Origin: Marinobacter sp. JH2 | Lineage (GTDB): Bacteria; Pseudomonadota; Gammaproteobacteria; Pseudomonadales; Oleiphilaceae | Direction of reading: 5' to 3' | Assembly: GCF_004353225.1 (NCBI RefSeq) | Contig: NZ_CP037934.1 | Location: forward strand, 434,001 to 498,000 | Length of the DNA: 64,000 nt | Part shown: positions 25,432 to 33,875 of the stretch, piece by piece | Layout: each line of letters starts with the position of its first letter | Numbering within the stretch: position 1 is the stretch's first letter | Notes under the pieces: model-generated | Told to the model about the DNA's origin: nothing | The model's input: only the letters and a program-made list of their open reading frames with translations | Database searches by the model: none | Made by a program: the position numbers and the translations under genes

Positions 25432-26072
25432 CCGTAATGAACCAGATAGGCATTTTCGGAACATCAGGTATGGCGAGGGAAGCCGGCGATATTGCCTGGG
25501 CGCTCGGTCTTGAGCCTATTTATATTGCCCGTGATGAGGCGGAATTGAGGGCCTGGTGTTTTTCAGCAAAGGTAATTCTGGAGCAGGATGTCGACCAATA
25601 CACAGACATGCCGTTTGTGATTGGGATTGGTGAAAACAATATCCGCAGAGCGGTTGCTGAACGCTTTAAAGATTTGCTCTCGTTCACCAACCTGGTTCAC
25701 CCGAGCGCCACCTTTGGGTGCGGTCAACGGGATGTGCTTGAACATTGCAAAGGCACGATTATGGCCGCCGGCGCGCGCTTTACCAGCGGTATCACTGTCG
25801 GGGATTTTTGTATATTTAACCAGAACACCACGATTGCCCACGATTGCAGGGTGGAGAGCTATGTCCATGTGGCCCCGGGCGCTAATCTTTCCGGCAATGT
25901 CCATTTAAAGCAAGGCTGCTGGGTAGGCGCGGGTGCCGTGATTAATCAGGGCAGCAACACCAAAAAACGTGTGGTCGGCGAAAATACCATGGTGGGCTCC
26001 GGAGCGGTGGTGATTAATGATTGCGAAGCCCATGCCGTGTATGCAGGTGTCCCTGCAAAGAGGATTAAATGA
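25428..26072 (+). CDS. legH: Sugar acetyltransferase of the NeuD/PglD family (LegH)
   Basis: A 214-residue left-handed beta-helix acetyltransferase. The N-terminal part IGIFGTSGMAREAGDIA forms the nucleotide-sugar-binding fold and the C-terminal part has hexapeptide repeats (from about residue 105), with the catalytic His in NTTIAHDCRVESYVHVAPG. It would N-acetylate the 4-amino sugar from LegC to give the diacetylbacillosamine nucleotide. GTG at 25428 overlaps the legC stop; the in-frame ATG at 25437 is equally possible. It overlaps legI by ATGA. Confidence 0.82.
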   Translation: MTVMNQIGIFGTSGMAREAGDIAWALGLEPIYIARDEAELRAWCFSAKVILEQDVDQYTDMPFVIGIGENNIRRAVAERFKDLLSFTNLVHPSATFGCGQRDVLEHCKGTIMAAGARFTSGITVGDFCIFNQNTTIAHDCRVESYVHVAPGANLSGNVHLKQGCWVGAGAVINQGSNTKKRVVGENTMVGSGAVVINDCEAHAVYAGVPAKRIK

Positions 26073-27073
26073 AGACGCTTATTATTGCTGAAGCCGGTGT
26101 TAACCATAATGGTGATATGGCTTTGGCCAAAGAACTGATTGCAGCTGCCGCTGATGCCGGGGCAGACCTGGTGAAGTTTCAGACGTTCATAGCTGCAAAT
26201 ATTATCTCCCGAAGCGCTCCCAAGGCGGAGTATCAGAAAGGCGCCACTGACCCTCAGGAGTCGCAGCAGGAGATGGTTCGTAAGCTTGAGCTGACTCGGG
26301 AGAACCATCTGGAGCTGATCGCCGAATGCAAAAAGCAGGGTATCGGTTTTTTCTCCACTGCTTTTGATCAAGACAGTATCGATTTGCTCGAGGAGTTGGG
26401 TGGTTCTGATATCGTTAAGGTGCCTTCCGGCGAATTAACCAACCTCCCGTATCTGCGCTACCTGACGCGCCACGGAAAACGCGTGCTGCTATCAACCGGC
26501 ATGGCAGATCTGGGCGAGATCGAAGCCGCGATTAACGTGGTGGAACAGGCAGGCACCCCCAGAGATAAAATCACTGTTCTGCATTGCACCACCGAATACC
26601 CCACACCCATGGAAGACGTGAATCTCCGCGCCATGGTCAACATTGGCAAGGCGTTTGGGGTATCGGTGGGGTACTCGGACCACACGCCAGGCATTGAAGT
26701 ACCCATCGCCGCAGTTGCTCTGGGTGCGACCGTGATTGAAAAGCATTTCACTCTGGACCGCACTCTGCCAGGGCCGGATCACCGCGCCAGTCTGGAGCCC
26801 GATGAGCTGAAAGCCATGGTGCAAGGCATCCGTAATATTGAGAAGGCGCTGGGGGATGGCATCAAACGACCCAGTCCCAGCGAACTAAAGAACAAGCCTA
26901 TTGCCCGAAAGTCGCTGGTGGCCGCTCGTCCCATCAAGGCAGGGGAAGCGTTCACTGAAGATAACCTGATGGCCAAGCGCCCGGGCACGGGCATTTCGCC
27001 CATGCAGTGGGATGACGTGATCGGCCGCACGGCGCCCCGTGATTTCAGTGAAGACGAGTTGATCGAACTATGA
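26069..27073 (+). CDS. legI: Legionaminic acid synthase (NeuB family, LegI)
   Basis: A 334-residue NeuB-type synthase that condenses phosphoenolpyruvate with the 2,4-diacetamido-hexose from LegG to give N,N'-diacetyllegionaminic acid. Motifs: EAGVNHNGDMALAKELI at the start, KFQTF, VPSGELTNLPYL, LHCTTEYPTP, GYSDHT, and EKHFTLDRTLPGPDH. A SAF (antifreeze-like) domain occupies about 275-330. It overlaps both neighbours by four bases, so the pathway genes are tightly coupled. NeuB, PseI and LegI differ in substrate; the presence of legB, legC and legG favours LegI. Confidence 0.88.
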   Translation: MKTLIIAEAGVNHNGDMALAKELIAAAADAGADLVKFQTFIAANIISRSAPKAEYQKGATDPQESQQEMVRKLELTRENHLELIAECKKQGIGFFSTAFDQDSIDLLEELGGSDIVKVPSGELTNLPYLRYLTRHGKRVLLSTGMADLGEIEAAINVVEQAGTPRDKITVLHCTTEYPTPMEDVNLRAMVNIGKAFGVSVGYSDHTPGIEVPIAAVALGATVIEKHFTLDRTLPGPDHRASLEPDELKAMVQGIRNIEKALGDGIKRPSPSELKNKPIARKSLVAARPIKAGEAFTEDNLMAKRPGTGISPMQWDDVIGRTAPRDFSEDELIEL

Positions 27074-28245
27074 CTCGCAAGGTTTGTGTGGTTACCGGTA
27101 CCAGGGCCGAGTTTGGGTTGTTGCGTTGGTTGATGGGTGAGATCCAAAGCCACCCGCAGCTGGAGCTTCAGGTGGTTGCGACCGGAATGCATTTGTCACC
27201 CGAGTTCGGTTCTACCTATCGCGAGATCGAAGAAGCGGGCTTTGAGATTAACGCCCGAGTGGAAATGCTCCTGAGCTCAGATACCAACACGGCAGTGACC
27301 AAATCCATGGGCCTTGGCGTGATCGGGTTTGCCGATGCCTACGAGCGCCTGGCCCCGGATATGGTGGTGGTATTGGGGGATCGTTTCGAGATATTCGCCG
27401 CCACCTCTGCCGCTTTGATCGCGGGTGTTCCCGTTGCACATTTGCATGGTGGCGAGACGACAGAAGGCGCCTTTGACGAAGCCATCCGCCATTCCATTAC
27501 CAAAATGTCTCACCTGCACTTTGTGGCGGCAGAGGAATATCGCCAGCGGGTGATTCAGCTTGGAGAACACCCGGGCAGGGTGTTCAACTTTGGTGGCATG
27601 GGCATTGATGCCATCAAACGCATCAAGCTGCTCAGCCGGGAGGAACTGGAGAGCTCGCTGGAACTCAGCCTTGGTGCAAAGAGCTTGCTGGTGACTTTCC
27701 ATCCGGTGACTCTGGAAGACGAGACCAGCTCGGCCGCCCAGATGGGTGAACTGCTGGCCGCTTTGGAAGGGCTGGACGATACCACCCTGATCTTTACCAT
27801 GCCGAACGCTGACACCGGAGGCCGGGAGCTTAGTGCCATGGTTCGGGAGTTCGCCCAAGGGCACCCCAATGCGAAGGTGTATACGTCGCTTGGCCAGCTC
27901 CGTTACTTCTCCTGCCTGGCGCAGATAGATGGCGTGGTCGGTAACTCCTCCAGTGGTCTGGCAGAAGCGCCGTCCTTCAATATTGGCACCGTAAATATCG
28001 GCGATCGCCAGAAAGGCCGGCTGAAAGCAAATAGTGTGATTGACTGCGAGCCGAACCGCGAGGCCATTCAGGCTGCGCTGAAAACTCTCTACTCTGCCGA
28101 GTTTCAGGCCAGTCTTGCTGCTGTTTCCAACCCCTACGGAAACGGCGGTGCCAGTGAAGCGATTGTCAAAGTACTTGCGGAATACCCATTGGAAAATATC
28201 CGCAAGAAACAGTTTTACAACCTGTCAGCTAATGACTTCTCCTAA
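27070..28245 (+). CDS. legG: Hydrolysing NDP-diacetylbacillosamine 2-epimerase (LegG/NeuC)
   Basis: A 391-residue UDP-GlcNAc 2-epimerase-family enzyme with TGTRAEFGLLRWLM at the N-terminus, VLGDRFEIFAATSAALIAGVPVAH.. HGGE near residue 100-125, and VGNSSSGLAEAPSF near 295, the NeuC/LegG subtype. It would release 2,4-diacetamido-2,4,6-trideoxymannose from the nucleotide for use by LegI. It starts ATGA-coupled to legI and stops 15 bases before ptmE. Confidence 0.88.
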   Translation: MTRKVCVVTGTRAEFGLLRWLMGEIQSHPQLELQVVATGMHLSPEFGSTYREIEEAGFEINARVEMLLSSDTNTAVTKSMGLGVIGFADAYERLAPDMVVVLGDRFEIFAATSAALIAGVPVAHLHGGETTEGAFDEAIRHSITKMSHLHFVAAEEYRQRVIQLGEHPGRVFNFGGMGIDAIKRIKLLSREELESSLELSLGAKSLLVTFHPVTLEDETSSAAQMGELLAALEGLDDTTLIFTMPNADTGGRELSAMVREFAQGHPNAKVYTSLGQLRYFSCLAQIDGVVGNSSSGLAEAPSFNIGTVNIGDRQKGRLKANSVIDCEPNREAIQAALKTLYSAEFQASLAAVSNPYGNGGASEAIVKVLAEYPLENIRKKQFYNLSANDFS

Positions 28246-28260
28246 CCTGCGGAGCAATCC

Positions 28261-29316
28261 ATGAAGCCATGGCGTAAAGCCCTCGTAAACAGCGACGCGT
28301 CCCTGGAACAAGCCATCGAAGTTCTGGACAAGGCCGCCCTTCGGATCGCCTTGGTGGTCGATGCCAGCGACAGGTTGCTCGGTACCCTGACCGACGGTGA
28401 CGTGCGCCGAGCGCTCCTGAAACACTTACCGCTGGAAACGCCGGTTAACCAGGTGATGAACGGCCAGCCCAAGACAGCGGAGCAGTCCTGGACGGAAAGC
28501 CGCATTCTAGCGTTGATGGAGCAGCATGAATTACTGCAGCTCCCCTTGGTTGATCCTGAAAAGCGCGTTGTAGGGCTGGCGAACCTGCACGACATTCTGA
28601 ACAAACACCGTCACGACAACCCCGTCTTCCTGATGGCCGGCGGTTTCGGCACCCGCCTGCGGCCGCTGACCAACAACTGCCCAAAGCCCATGCTGAAAGT
28701 GGGTGACAAGCCGATCCTCGAGCAGATCCTGCTGAACTTTGTTGAAGCCGGTTTCCACCGTTTTTACATCTCAACTCACTATATGCCGGAAGTGATCCGC
28801 GATTACTTCGGTAACGGTGAGAAATGGGGCATAAGCATTCAATACGTACATGAAGAAGAGCCCCTGGGCACCGGCGGCGCTCTAGGCCTGCTGCCTCATG
28901 ACGAGATCGACCAACCGTTATTTATGATGAATGGCGACCTGCTGACCTCCCTGAACCTCCACAGCTTTCTGGAGTTCCATCAAACCCACAATGGTGTCGC
29001 CACCATGTGTGTGCGGGAGTATGAGCATCAAGTGCCTTACGGCGTCATCACCAGCGAAGGCACCCAGATTAAATCGATGGTCGAGAAGCCCGTTCACCGG
29101 TTCTTTGTCAACGCAGGAATCTACCTGCTGGACCCTGCACTGGTAAAAAGTGTGGAACCCGGTACCCGGATTGATATGCCAACGTTGCTGGAAGGGCAGA
29201 TTGACGGCGGTAATGCCGTGAATATGTTCCCGATTCATGAGTACTGGCTGGATATTGGACGGATGGATGATTTTCACAAGGCGCAAACGGAAGTGCAGGA
29301 TCGGTTAAATGGGTGA
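28261..29316 (+). CDS. ptmE: CBS-domain nucleotidyltransferase PtmE (GlcN-1-P guanylyltransferase type)
   Basis: 351 residues: two CBS motifs (about 10-115) followed by a nucleotidyltransferase domain with LMAGGFGTRLRPLTNNCPKP near residue 124, and GTGGALGLL and LLTSLNL further on. In Campylobacter jejuni the CBS-plus-nucleotidyltransferase protein PtmE makes GDP-GlcN for the legionaminic acid pathway. Its presence suggests the GDP route here, although PtmA and PtmF homologues are not in the window. It overlaps the next gene by eight bases. Confidence 0.82.
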   Translation: MKPWRKALVNSDASLEQAIEVLDKAALRIALVVDASDRLLGTLTDGDVRRALLKHLPLETPVNQVMNGQPKTAEQSWTESRILALMEQHELLQLPLVDPEKRVVGLANLHDILNKHRHDNPVFLMAGGFGTRLRPLTNNCPKPMLKVGDKPILEQILLNFVEAGFHRFYISTHYMPEVIRDYFGNGEKWGISIQYVHEEEPLGTGGALGLLPHDEIDQPLFMMNGDLLTSLNLHSFLEFHQTHNGVATMCVREYEHQVPYGVITSEGTQIKSMVEKPVHRFFVNAGIYLLDPALVKSVEPGTRIDMPTLLEGQIDGGNAVNMFPIHEYWLDIGRMDDFHKAQTEVQDRLNG

Positions 29317-30013
29317 TACAGGCGATATTCTGGTTGTTATTCCCGCCCGAGGCGGTAGCAAGCGCCTACCCCGCAAAAACGTACTGCCACTTGCAGGCAA
29401 ACCGCTGATCTGCTGGACCATTGAAGCGGCGCTAGAAGCCAAGCTGAATGCGCGGATTATGGTGACCAGTGATGACGAGGAGATCCTGGCTATCGCCCGG
29501 CAATATGGAAGCCAGGGCGTAATTGCCTATAAGCGGCCTGATGAATTGGCTACTGATACCGCTTCCACCGCTGATGTTCTGATTGATGCGGTTAAAGCCG
29601 AGCAGGCTGCAGACCGTGATCCGAAGACACTGGTGCTCTTGCAGCCCACATCGCCCCTTCGCAATGCTGAGGATATTCGGGCGGCATTGGATGTTTATCG
29701 GGAAGGTGGGTGTGAAGATACGGTTGTGACTGTGTGTGAGGTAGATCATCCGACCGCCTGGGTTGGGACAATTGGTGAGGGATCGAGGCTTGAGGGAATT
29801 GATCTTAGCGGGAAGCGTTCTCAGGACTATCGGAAGGAGTATCGGTTGAATGGGGCGGTTTATGTCACAGAAGTATACAATCTTCTAACAGTAGGCTCTA
29901 TTTTTACTAAAGAACTGAAAGCTTCTGTGATGGTAAGAAACCGCTCTTATGACATTGATACCTTGGATGATTTCCAAATTTGTGAAATTTTGACGTTTAC
30001 AAAACTCAAATAG
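29309..30013 (+). CDS. legF: CMP-legionaminic acid synthetase (NeuA/LegF family)
   Basis: A 234-residue cytidylyltransferase that activates the nonulosonic acid with CTP. Visible motifs are IPARGGSKRLPRKNV at residues 10-24 (CTP binding), LLQPTSPLR near 108 and YRLNGAVYVT near 185, and the end RSYDIDTLDDF typical of NeuA-type enzymes. It closes a seven-gene pathway from legB. GC content falls sharply after about 29850, within its 3' end. Confidence 0.88.
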   Translation: MGDTGDILVVIPARGGSKRLPRKNVLPLAGKPLICWTIEAALEAKLNARIMVTSDDEEILAIARQYGSQGVIAYKRPDELATDTASTADVLIDAVKAEQAADRDPKTLVLLQPTSPLRNAEDIRAALDVYREGGCEDTVVTVCEVDHPTAWVGTIGEGSRLEGIDLSGKRSQDYRKEYRLNGAVYVTEVYNLLTVGSIFTKELKASVMVRNRSYDIDTLDDFQICEILTFTKLK

Positions 30014-30143
30014 AGTTCTTTAACTATTCTAAACCGCGAAGCTTATCGCTGTTCTATCGTTAAGTTTTATAATAGAGTGGCTTTGACTGGTCTTGATTCC
30101 CGCTGAAGGTCAGGTCTGAATCATAAATCATGAGGTTTATCAA

Positions 30144-31115
30144 TTGAAAGAGAATGCTTCAGGTCGAGGGTATTTGTTCATATGCTGCACGCCACTTCAG
30201 GGGATAATAGCAAGAAGAATCATTGAGGCCGAAGGTCTTGACAAAGATTTGTGTCATGTTTTTTTCTATACTAGTTTTGATAATGAAATTTATCGCAATT
30301 ACTATAATCAGGTCCGAAAATTGTGTAGTACCGGCTTTTATTATGTTTGGAAGCCGAATTTCCCGGCATATATTAAAGATTCAAAATCGTATTTTTCTTC
30401 TATTTCGTATCATTCGTGTTGGTTTGCTTCGATTGATAGTATATTTGTGCAGCTGTCGTTGGGAAGGGGTGGGAAAGATATTTATACGTTTGACGATGGC
30501 GCTGCTAATGTTGTTTCTGAAAGTCACTACTACAGAAATGAAAAGGTATTAAATTATAAGAAATGGATTTTCTGGTTGCTTGGAAATAGATACAGTCGGG
30601 ATCGAATAAAAGATGAATCGATCAGGCACTATACAATATTTCCGGGACAGAAAAATATCACTGACAACATTAAGTCTGTAGATTTGTTTCTGGAAGAAGA
30701 ACGGTGCCAGTCCCTGGGAGAATGTGTGGTTGTTTTGGGTACGGTGCTCAGAGAGTTATGTCCTAGTAGTGAAGAGGTCGAAAGGGTTCACACATCCCTT
30801 CAAGGCTACATTGATAGAATTTGCGAAGATGTTTTTTATATTCCTCATCCTCGAGAGGGTGACGTTTCTATCAAGAATGTAGAAATTTTAAGGGAGAGAT
30901 GTGTTGCTGAAGATATTGTCTGTAGGCTTCTGGAAAAATATAATCGTATTTATTTGGCCGGGTTTGGGAGTACCGCGCAATTGACTCTTGCTGGGATTAA
31001 AGAAGTTAAGAGCTGTTTTTTTTGTTGGGAAGGTGAACCAGTAACCGTTAAAGAGGTTAGGAAGTTGGCTGGCGAGTTGAGTATAAATTCGCCTAAAGAA
31101 GTGGTTCTTTTTTAG
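30144..31115 (+). CDS. Glycosyltransferase family 52 (Lst-like sialyl/legionaminyltransferase)
   Basis: A 323-residue protein that I match to the GT52 family of Neisseria Lst by several shared stretches: CCTPLQGIIARRI near the start, NYYNQVRK, TFDDGAANVVSESHYY near 115-130, HYTIFPGQKNI near 160 and IPHPREG near 230. GT52 enzymes transfer CMP-activated sialic acids. Placed straight after the CMP-legionaminate genes, it is the best candidate for the legionaminyltransferase. It starts with TTG after GAGG; no in-frame ATG is near. A/T-rich. The 130-base gap before it holds no clear gene or promoter. Confidence 0.75.
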   Translation: MKENASGRGYLFICCTPLQGIIARRIIEAEGLDKDLCHVFFYTSFDNEIYRNYYNQVRKLCSTGFYYVWKPNFPAYIKDSKSYFSSISYHSCWFASIDSIFVQLSLGRGGKDIYTFDDGAANVVSESHYYRNEKVLNYKKWIFWLLGNRYSRDRIKDESIRHYTIFPGQKNITDNIKSVDLFLEEERCQSLGECVVVLGTVLRELCPSSEEVERVHTSLQGYIDRICEDVFYIPHPREGDVSIKNVEILRERCVAEDIVCRLLEKYNRIYLAGFGSTAQLTLAGIKEVKSCFFCWEGEPVTVKEVRKLAGELSINSPKEVVLF

Positions 31116-31139
31116 TTCGAACTATAGATCTGGAAGGTT

Positions 31140-32069
31140 GTGTTGGATAACCAAGTATTATCGGCATTGTTGCCTGTCACAGTAATAATCACGACTTATA
31201 ACGACTCGCAATACTTAGGGGGAGCAATTAAGTCCGTGATTTCGCAAATCGGTAAGCCCAGTGAGATAATTGTGGTGGACGATGGCTCGGTGGATCAATC
31301 CGCAGAGGATGTTGCAAAATCATTTGCTGATAATAACTATCGAATATCGATTAAGTTTTATAGGAAAGAAAATGGTGGAGCATCAAGTGCTAGGAATTTT
31401 GGTTTAGCGAAGGCCAGTCAGAAGTACGTTACATTTCTTGATGCTGACGACAAGATGCTTCCAAATAACTTGCACTCAAGGTTCTCTGCGATTTCTAAGT
31501 TGAGCAATGAATATTTCGCTGTGTATTCAGGTGGGATTACTTCGAAGAATGGCCAGTATTGTTTCAAAGAACATGAAGGGATTCCAGTAACGGATGATGT
31601 AGGCAAATATACCGTCGGTTCTCCTGGGGGGGCGTGTTACTATCTTTTTCGGCGAGATTTTTTTGATAGTGTAGGTTATTTCGATGAGAGTCTCAGGAAT
31701 AATGAAGATATTGATTTGATGGTTCGATTTTCGAAAGCGGGTTACAAGTGTAAGAGTATAACCGAACCTGGAGTCTACGTTAATATAAGGCCAGACTCGT
31801 TATCTCGTTCTATTTTTCATAAGAAAGTTTTTGATGGAGTAATGAAATTTTTGGATAAGGCGGAGAGCAAAGAATACTTTAGTCATCAAGAGCTCGGCGC
31901 GCGCAGAAAGTCCGCTTACTTGGCGTATGGCAGGGCCACCATAAAGCAGAATCCAGGAGAGTCTTTGCGTTTATTTTGCTACGCCTTTCATTGCAGTAAG
32001 CCTGAAGGGATAAAGGAATATACAGTCTATTTTATTTCAAAGGTTTTTTCTGGGTTAATGGCGAAGTAA
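31140..32069 (+). CDS. Glycosyltransferase family 2
   Basis: A 309-residue GT2 enzyme: TVIITTYNDSQYLGGAIKSV, VDDGSVDQS near 45, ENGGASSARNFGLA near 80 and LDADD near 100. It resembles the GT2 at 22046 in layout but is not a recent duplicate. GTG at 31140 or TTG at 31143 are candidate starts after GGAAGG. A run of seven G (31626-31632) lies mid-gene. A/T-rich. Confidence 0.82.
   Translation: MLDNQVLSALLPVTVIITTYNDSQYLGGAIKSVISQIGKPSEIIVVDDGSVDQSAEDVAKSFADNNYRISIKFYRKENGGASSARNFGLAKASQKYVTFLDADDKMLPNNLHSRFSAISKLSNEYFAVYSGGITSKNGQYCFKEHEGIPVTDDVGKYTVGSPGGACYYLFRRDFFDSVGYFDESLRNNEDIDLMVRFSKAGYKCKSITEPGVYVNIRPDSLSRSIFHKKVFDGVMKFLDKAESKEYFSHQELGARRKSAYLAYGRATIKQNPGESLRLFCYAFHCSKPEGIKEYTVYFISKVFSGLMAK
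31626..31632 (+). repeat. Poly-G run of 7 inside a GT2 gene
   Basis: Seven G in codons for SPGGAC, in an A/T-rich gene. One of three such runs in this block, at 21822, here and at 33162. Confidence 0.75.
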
Positions 32070-32106
32070 TGGCATTCCGAGGCGTCTGGTCTCTGAATTA
32101 GATTTA

Positions 32107-32232
32107 GGGAGGCTCTGAATAAGTCTCCAAAATCAGCGATAATACGGCCATCGTCAACCGAATAAGATCGTTGCCACCATGGATCAGATCACCTTCTCCG
32201 AAGCCGAATACCAGACCAAGAAGCGCAAGACG
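32107..32232 (+). mobile_element. IS5-type insertion sequence remnant (left end plus transposase start)
   Basis: From about 32107 the sequence has the look of an IS left end (GGGAGGCTCTGAATAAGTC), then a short leader, and from ATG 32179 eighteen codons MDQITFSEAEYQTKKRKT that I recognise as the beginning of IS5-family transposases. The rest of the transposase and the right end are missing; from 32233 the frame continues directly into glycosyltransferase sequence. The exact outer border is uncertain by several bases. Confidence 0.7.
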
Positions 32233-32709
32233 GACGCACCAAGCTGGAAACTCAGAGTTGTGGGTGAAGGCCCCGAGATGGAGCGGCTATGTGCTCAGGC
32301 CCGCGATCTTGGGGTTGAGCAATCTGTGGAGTTTGTTAAGGCGACACGAAATGCGGGAGAACATTATCGAAATGCGGCAATTTTTTGCATGAGCTCAAGG
32401 TTTGAAGGGTTTCCGATGGTTTTGTTGGAAGCACTGCCTTTTGGGTTGCCTGTCGTGAGTTTTGATTGTGAGACCGGACCTTCTGAGGTGTTGGAGGGTA
32501 CCGGTGGGCGGCTGGCTGCGGCTTTGGATGTGGAGGGTTTGGCGGAGAATCTTTTGTACTTTATTAGAAATCCGGAGGAGTGGGGTGAGGTTCAGGGTTT
32601 GGCGTTGGGCAAGGCTGCGGGTTATCAGCCTGAGTTAATAATGGAAAGGTGGCGGGAGGTGATCGAATTGTTTGATGATCCCTCAACGATGCGGGAGGTG
32701 TTTCATTGA
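32179..32709 (+). pseudogene. Transposase-glycosyltransferase chimera: C-terminal half of a GT4 enzyme
   Basis: The open frame encodes 176 residues. The first 18 come from an IS5-type transposase. The rest is the C-terminal, donor-binding half of a GT4 glycosyltransferase: WKLRVVGEGPEMERL, then SSRFEGFPMVLLEALPFGLPVV with the E(x7)E motif. The acceptor-binding N-terminal domain is gone, so the protein should not be an active transferase alone. It arose by deletion of the right part of an IS together with the start of the GT gene. The stop overlaps the start of the next GT4. Confidence 0.78.
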
Positions 32710-33797
32710 GGATTCTACATTTTATTTCGTCACCGGCTGCCGGTGGAGCAGAAACGTATGTGCGGGATTTGTCTATTCTGATGCGCCGTAAGGGGCATGA
32801 TGTTCATATTGTGTTTCTCGAGTCCGCAGCTGAAAGTGGGCGAGATCTTGAATTCGAAAAGGTATTTCTCGAATCCTTGTCCTTTGAATCAATTTCGTAC
32901 TCGTTTATAGGGAAAGACGCCAGAAAGAAACCTTGGTTAGGATTCGGGAGATTAAGGGGCACAGTTAAGCTGTTTAACCCCGATGTAGTTCATTGTCACC
33001 TTTACTATGCTTTGCTGTTTTCATTTTCTATCTTCAATATTCCGGTACTCTATACCCACCATAGTTTTAAGCTTGGCTTACCTAAATTTTTTTACCGGCT
33101 TTTTGATCAGAAAGTGAGCACTTACATAGCGATATGCAGCGCTTGCAGGCACTTGTTGGAAGGGGGGGGGCGGAATGTAGTGCAAATTAATAATGCAGTT
33201 TCGAAAGAACGTGTTATTGCCAAAGAGGTAGCTCTGCATGAGGCTAAGTCCGAAGTCGTCTGTTTGTTTGTAGGTAGTTTGCGTGAGCCAAAGAATTTGT
33301 CCCTGATGCTTAGTGCTTTTAGTTCGATTCAGATGAGTGGAGTGCGTTTGCTGATTGTTGGGGAGGGACCTGAAAAGGAACCCCTGAAGAAGCAAGCTTC
33401 TTTGTTAGGAATTGAACGCCAAGTGGATTTTCTTGGAAACAGTTCGAATATCAAGGAAATTCTTGCGAAAGGTGATGTGTTCCTGATGTCCTCAGCATGG
33501 GAGGGCTTACCTATAGCTTTGATTGAAGCAACTTTAGCTGGCTTGCCGGTTGTGGTTACTAATGTGGGAGGGTGTGCAGAGATTGTTCATAAATGTGCTA
33601 ATGGGTTTGTCGTGGATAGTCTGGAAGTGGACGATTATTCGGCTGCGTTAAAGAAAATGCTTGATAATTTTGAGCTAAGGGCTTTTTTTTCTCGGAATGC
33701 ATTAGCGTTTTCCGGTGAATTTGAGGTGGAGAGTTCTGTGGATAAGCACTTAGAGCTATATAGACAGGTTTCGTCGGCACACAAACTTCCTGTTTGA
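32706..33797 (+). CDS. Glycosyltransferase family 4
   Basis: A complete 363-residue GT-B-fold transferase. The N-terminus ILHFISSPAAGGAETYVRDL carries the glycine-rich acceptor-domain motif. LLIVGEGPEKEPL and SSAWEGLPIALIEATLAGLPVV carry the donor-domain motif with the E(x7)E pair near residue 265-275. TTG start at 32706 overlaps the stop of the chimera upstream. A run of nine G (33162-33170) around residue 153-156 makes this the strongest slippage candidate in the window. A/T-rich. Confidence 0.85.
   Translation: MRILHFISSPAAGGAETYVRDLSILMRRKGHDVHIVFLESAAESGRDLEFEKVFLESLSFESISYSFIGKDARKKPWLGFGRLRGTVKLFNPDVVHCHLYYALLFSFSIFNIPVLYTHHSFKLGLPKFFYRLFDQKVSTYIAICSACRHLLEGGGRNVVQINNAVSKERVIAKEVALHEAKSEVVCLFVGSLREPKNLSLMLSAFSSIQMSGVRLLIVGEGPEKEPLKKQASLLGIERQVDFLGNSSNIKEILAKGDVFLMSSAWEGLPIALIEATLAGLPVVVTNVGGCAEIVHKCANGFVVDSLEVDDYSAALKKMLDNFELRAFFSRNALAFSGEFEVESSVDKHLELYRQVSSAHKLPV
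33162..33170 (+). repeat. Poly-G run of 9 inside a GT4 gene
   Basis: Nine consecutive G, in codons for LLEGGGRN. One base gained or lost would truncate the transferase before its donor-binding domain. Currently in frame. Confidence 0.85.
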
Positions 33798-33875
33798 ATC
33801 TAGAGGTAGTGTGTAAATCTTAATCTCAGAACGTTTAAATAATGACGAAGCAATATAATCAATCGCGAGAATTAT

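Noticed and set aside
29351..29362. GGCGGTAGCAAG, an ops-like sequence at the start of legF
   Set aside because: It encodes the conserved RGGSK of the CTP-binding motif, and the T at position 11 of ops is missing. Explained by coding.
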